Made by a program: the position numbers and the translations under genes
The notes under the pieces: generated by a model
What the model was told of the DNA's origin: nothing
The model's database searches: none
The model's input: only the letters and a program-made list of their open reading frames with translations
DNA from: Cupriavidus basilensis
GTDB taxonomy: Bacteria > Pseudomonadota > Gammaproteobacteria > Burkholderiales > Burkholderiaceae
Reading direction: 5' to 3'
Length of the DNA stretch: 64,000 bases
Assembly: GCF_008801925.2 (NCBI RefSeq)
Contig: NZ_CP062803.1
Coordinates: 3,596,001 to 3,660,000, forward strand
Shown: one piece after another, positions 59,434 to 64,000 of the stretch
Layout: each line of letters begins with the position of its first letter
Position numbering within the stretch: position 1 is the stretch's first letter

Positions 59434-59776
59434 GGGCATCTCCCATCTCGTTAGTGGAGGAATGCCGCCACTGTAGACCCGGATCACCCGTGCTTTGATG
59501 AAAGATGCGGCCCGATTGTGCGATGCGGTCGACTAATCATCGCCTGATCGCCGACTGATCCGCCTGGCTTGCAGCACCTCCATGACGCGTTGACGCCGTT
59601 TAAATCAGAAACAAAAGCTTTCAGCACGCGCACCAAGTAGCCGCAGTGATAATGGCCCACGCCAAATCTGCGCGGTGCCCGCCGGGAAGGATCGCGGGCT
59701 GACGCCCGTGTCGCGCCCCCGTTGCGCCGGTACCCCGTGGACCCTGTGATTCCGCTCTGACAGCCGCCGCTGCTCC
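59434..59776. other. Region upstream of the aspT cluster with possible structured leader
   Basis: About 340 bases. The last 130 before aspT (59640-59776) are GC-rich with stem potential, for example CGGGC-TGAC-GCCCG within 59694-59710. No known RNA class could be assigned. The cluster promoter should lie here. Confidence 0.35.
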
Positions 59777-61489
59777 ATGGAAACCATTGTCCACCTGCTA
59801 GCCACGCAACCCGAGATCGCCCTGTTCCTGGCGCTGGCCATGGGGCACGCCGTGGGTGCGGTCAAGGTGGGGCCGTTCCAGTTCGGCGGCATCTGCGGCA
59901 CGCTGATTGCCGCGCTGGTGATCGGCCAAAGCGGGGCGCGGATCGACACCGATGTGCGTAACGTCTTCTTTGCCCTGTTCATCTTTGCGCTGGGTTTCAC
60001 CGGCGGCCCGCAGTTCTTTGCCAACGTCGCGCGCAGCTGGCGCATTGGCCTGCTATCGGTCGTCGAGGTGAGCGTGGTGCTGGCGCTGATGGCGCTGGCG
60101 GTGGTGGTGCTGAACCTGGACCAGGGCACCGCGGCGGGCTTGCTGGCAGGCGCCGCGACGGAGTCGGCGGTGATCGGCACCGCTTCCGAGGCCATCGGCA
60201 GGCTGGGCCTGTCCCCCGACCGGATACGCGAGCTGCAGACCAATATCGTCACCGCCTACAGCGTGACCTATCTGTTTGGGCTGATCACGATCGTGTTGTT
60301 CACCAGCCAGCTGGCGCCACTGCTGTTGCGCATCAACCTGCGCGAGTCTGCCGCAGCACTCTGGCACCGGCTCGGTGGCGAGTCCGATATGGGGGCGCGC
60401 CAGTACAGCGCGCTGCCGCGCCTGGTGGGACGCGTGATCGAGGTGCGGACCGCCGCGGGCCAGACTGTGCTGGCGGCCGAGCAGGCGGTGGCGCTGGGCG
60501 TGACGATCCGGCGCATCCGGCGCGATGGCCAGACCTTCAAGCCATCTCCCGACGAATTGCTGCGCGCCGGCGACGTGGTGCTGGCGTATGGACGGCGCGA
60601 CGCCATGGTGCCCTTCATGCAGGCGGTGGGCATCGAGCTGCCCGAGGCGCCGGAAGCTGCCGGCGAAGCCAGCATGGACATGGTGGTGCAGGCCGAGCAG
60701 GACGTGTTGCTGACACGCCGCGCGGTGAGCGGCCTGACGCTGTCCGCGCTGCGCGGCATGGCGGATGTGGGCATGGGGCGCGGCGTGTACATCGACGCCA
60801 TCCGGCGCATGGAGCGCCCCATCCCGCCGTTGCCCAACACGGTGCTGGAGCGTGGCGACGTGGTGAGCCTGAGCGGGCCGGCCGAAGCCGTGGAGCGGGT
60901 GGTGCCGGAGCTGGGCTATCGGGTCGTGCCCACCGTCAAGACCGATTTTGTGTTTCTCGGCGTCGGCGTGCTGCTGGGCATGTTGCTGGGCAGCCTGAGG
61001 CTGAAGGTTGGTGGCGCGGAGCTGACGCTCGGCACAGGCGGCGGCTGCCTGGTAGCGGGCCTGGCCTTTGGCTGGCTGCGCGCGCGGGTGCCGCTGATGG
61101 GCTCGCTGCCGTCGCCGGCGGCGGAGATACTGAAGGATTTCGGGCTGGCTACGTTCATCGCCGCGGTGGGCCTGTCGGCCGGGCCGGACGCGATCAAGCT
61201 GGTGAAGACCTACGGCCTGGCGCTGCCCGTGGCCGGGGTGTTGATCTCGATCGTGCCCGCGACGTTGTCGCTGCTGGTCGGCCACTGGTGGCTGAAGATC
61301 GAAGCCCCGATCCTGCTTGGCGCGGTGGCCGGCCAGCAATGCAGCACGCCCGCGATCATGGCGCTGACCAATGCGGCCGGCAACAGCACGCCGGTGATTG
61401 GCTACACGATCACCTATGCCATCTCCAACGTGCTGTTGCCGTTGATGGGACCGATCGCTGTCGGCGTGGCCGGCGCGCTGGCGCATTGA
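59777..61489 (+). CDS. aspT: Aspartate:alanine antiporter family protein, first copy
   Basis: A 570-residue inner-membrane carrier of the AAE family. Layout: about five N-terminal helices (IALFLALAMGHAVGA, VFFALFIFALGFTGGPQFF), a central cytoplasmic region with two RCK/TrkA-C-like segments (GRVIEVRTAAGQTVL and DVLLTRRAVSGLTLSALRGM), then about five C-terminal helices ending ITYAISNVLLPLMGPIAVGV. AspT exchanges aspartate for alanine, and with AspD conserves energy as a proton gradient. Followed by a second copy after 114 bp and by aspD. Confidence 0.92.
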   Translation: METIVHLLATQPEIALFLALAMGHAVGAVKVGPFQFGGICGTLIAALVIGQSGARIDTDVRNVFFALFIFALGFTGGPQFFANVARSWRIGLLSVVEVSVVLALMALAVVVLNLDQGTAAGLLAGAATESAVIGTASEAIGRLGLSPDRIRELQTNIVTAYSVTYLFGLITIVLFTSQLAPLLLRINLRESAAALWHRLGGESDMGARQYSALPRLVGRVIEVRTAAGQTVLAAEQAVALGVTIRRIRRDGQTFKPSPDELLRAGDVVLAYGRRDAMVPFMQAVGIELPEAPEAAGEASMDMVVQAEQDVLLTRRAVSGLTLSALRGMADVGMGRGVYIDAIRRMERPIPPLPNTVLERGDVVSLSGPAEAVERVVPELGYRVVPTVKTDFVFLGVGVLLGMLLGSLRLKVGGAELTLGTGGGCLVAGLAFGWLRARVPLMGSLPSPAAEILKDFGLATFIAAVGLSAGPDAIKLVKTYGLALPVAGVLISIVPATLSLLVGHWWLKIEAPILLGAVAGQQCSTPAIMALTNAAGNSTPVIGYTITYAISNVLLPLMGPIAVGVAGALAH

Positions 61490-61550
61490 TGGCGCACGGC
61501 CCGTGGGCAGCATCGGTGCCCGGCCAGCGCGCTCGCCCGGCTTCCACTTA

Positions 61551-61574
61551 CCTGATTTCCTGATTTCCTGATTC
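61551..61574. repeat. 8-bp tandem repeat (CCTGATTT), 3 copies
   Basis: Two perfect copies and one ending in C, in the gap between the two aspT genes, 29 bp before the second start. Confidence 0.85.
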
Positions 61575-61603
61575 ATCGATTTTTCAAGCAGCAGGAGCAA
61601 ACC

Positions 61604-64000
<2,397 letters not shown>

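Overview
The window is 64 kb of GC-rich DNA from a beta-proteobacterium, most likely Burkholderiales and close to Cupriavidus/Ralstonia. This rests on gene content (two-subunit IorAB-type molybdenum hydroxylase, long 526-residue isocitrate lyase, CSS-motif EAL protein, AspT-AspT-AspD cluster, many families common in that order) and on codon bias. It reads as chromosome or chromid with housekeeping and accessory genes interleaved. I see no plasmid backbone, prophage, rRNA operon or CRISPR array. The species call is an inference.

Layout. 1-9.7 kb: the end of katG, a gamma-glutamyltransferase, two neighbouring exported DUF1254/DUF1214 proteins bracketed by relics of tyrosine recombinases, and an exported acetoacetate-decarboxylase-fold protein. 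10-16.6 kb: a likely MerR-controlled redox locus, with an Old Yellow Enzyme relative diverging from a saccharopine-dehydrogenase-like enzyme, then merR and an iorA/iorB-type pair. Both divergent promoters have the 19-bp spacer typical of MerR targets. 17-28.6 kb: isocitrate lyase, an ABC-F ATPase, a LysR/argC divergent pair, a ribbon-helix-helix-like protein with a Lys/Ala-rich arm, and an HTH/DUF899/DUF2182 module. 28.7-32.2 kb: an aldo-keto reductase relic, a complete IS5-type insertion sequence, a cytochrome c, two small proteins and tRNA-Leu(CAG).

32.5-41.8 kb holds small conserved families (DUF1428, DUF2199, I78, YciI, DUF2076, RidA), a c-di-GMP phosphodiesterase, a third DUF1254/DUF1214 protein, an orphan TAXI receptor and a proline iminopeptidase. 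42.16-42.96 kb is an 802-bp element that is nearly palindromic throughout. 43-53.7 kb holds hydrolases, a LytS/LytR-type two-component pair, an MDR oxidoreductase, and an ABC-type amino-acid-binding protein next to a beta-hydroxyacid dehydrogenase. 54-55.5 kb is an AT-richer orphan fimbrial-tip-like adhesin. 55.8-59.4 kb holds tRNA-Leu(CAA), a cyclase-FHA protein, a patatin, a LysR regulator and a small membrane protein. 59.8 kb to the end holds two tandem aspartate:alanine antiporters followed by aspartate 4-decarboxylase, which runs off the window.

The accessory DNA carries many gene relics: tyrosine recombinase twice, YfcF-like GST, aldo-keto reductase, Bug-type receptor, MntH and sterol desaturase. 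It also carries short 7-12 bp tandem repeats next to gene ends. Together with the IS and the palindromic element this suggests repeated small insertions, deletions and duplications between conserved genes.
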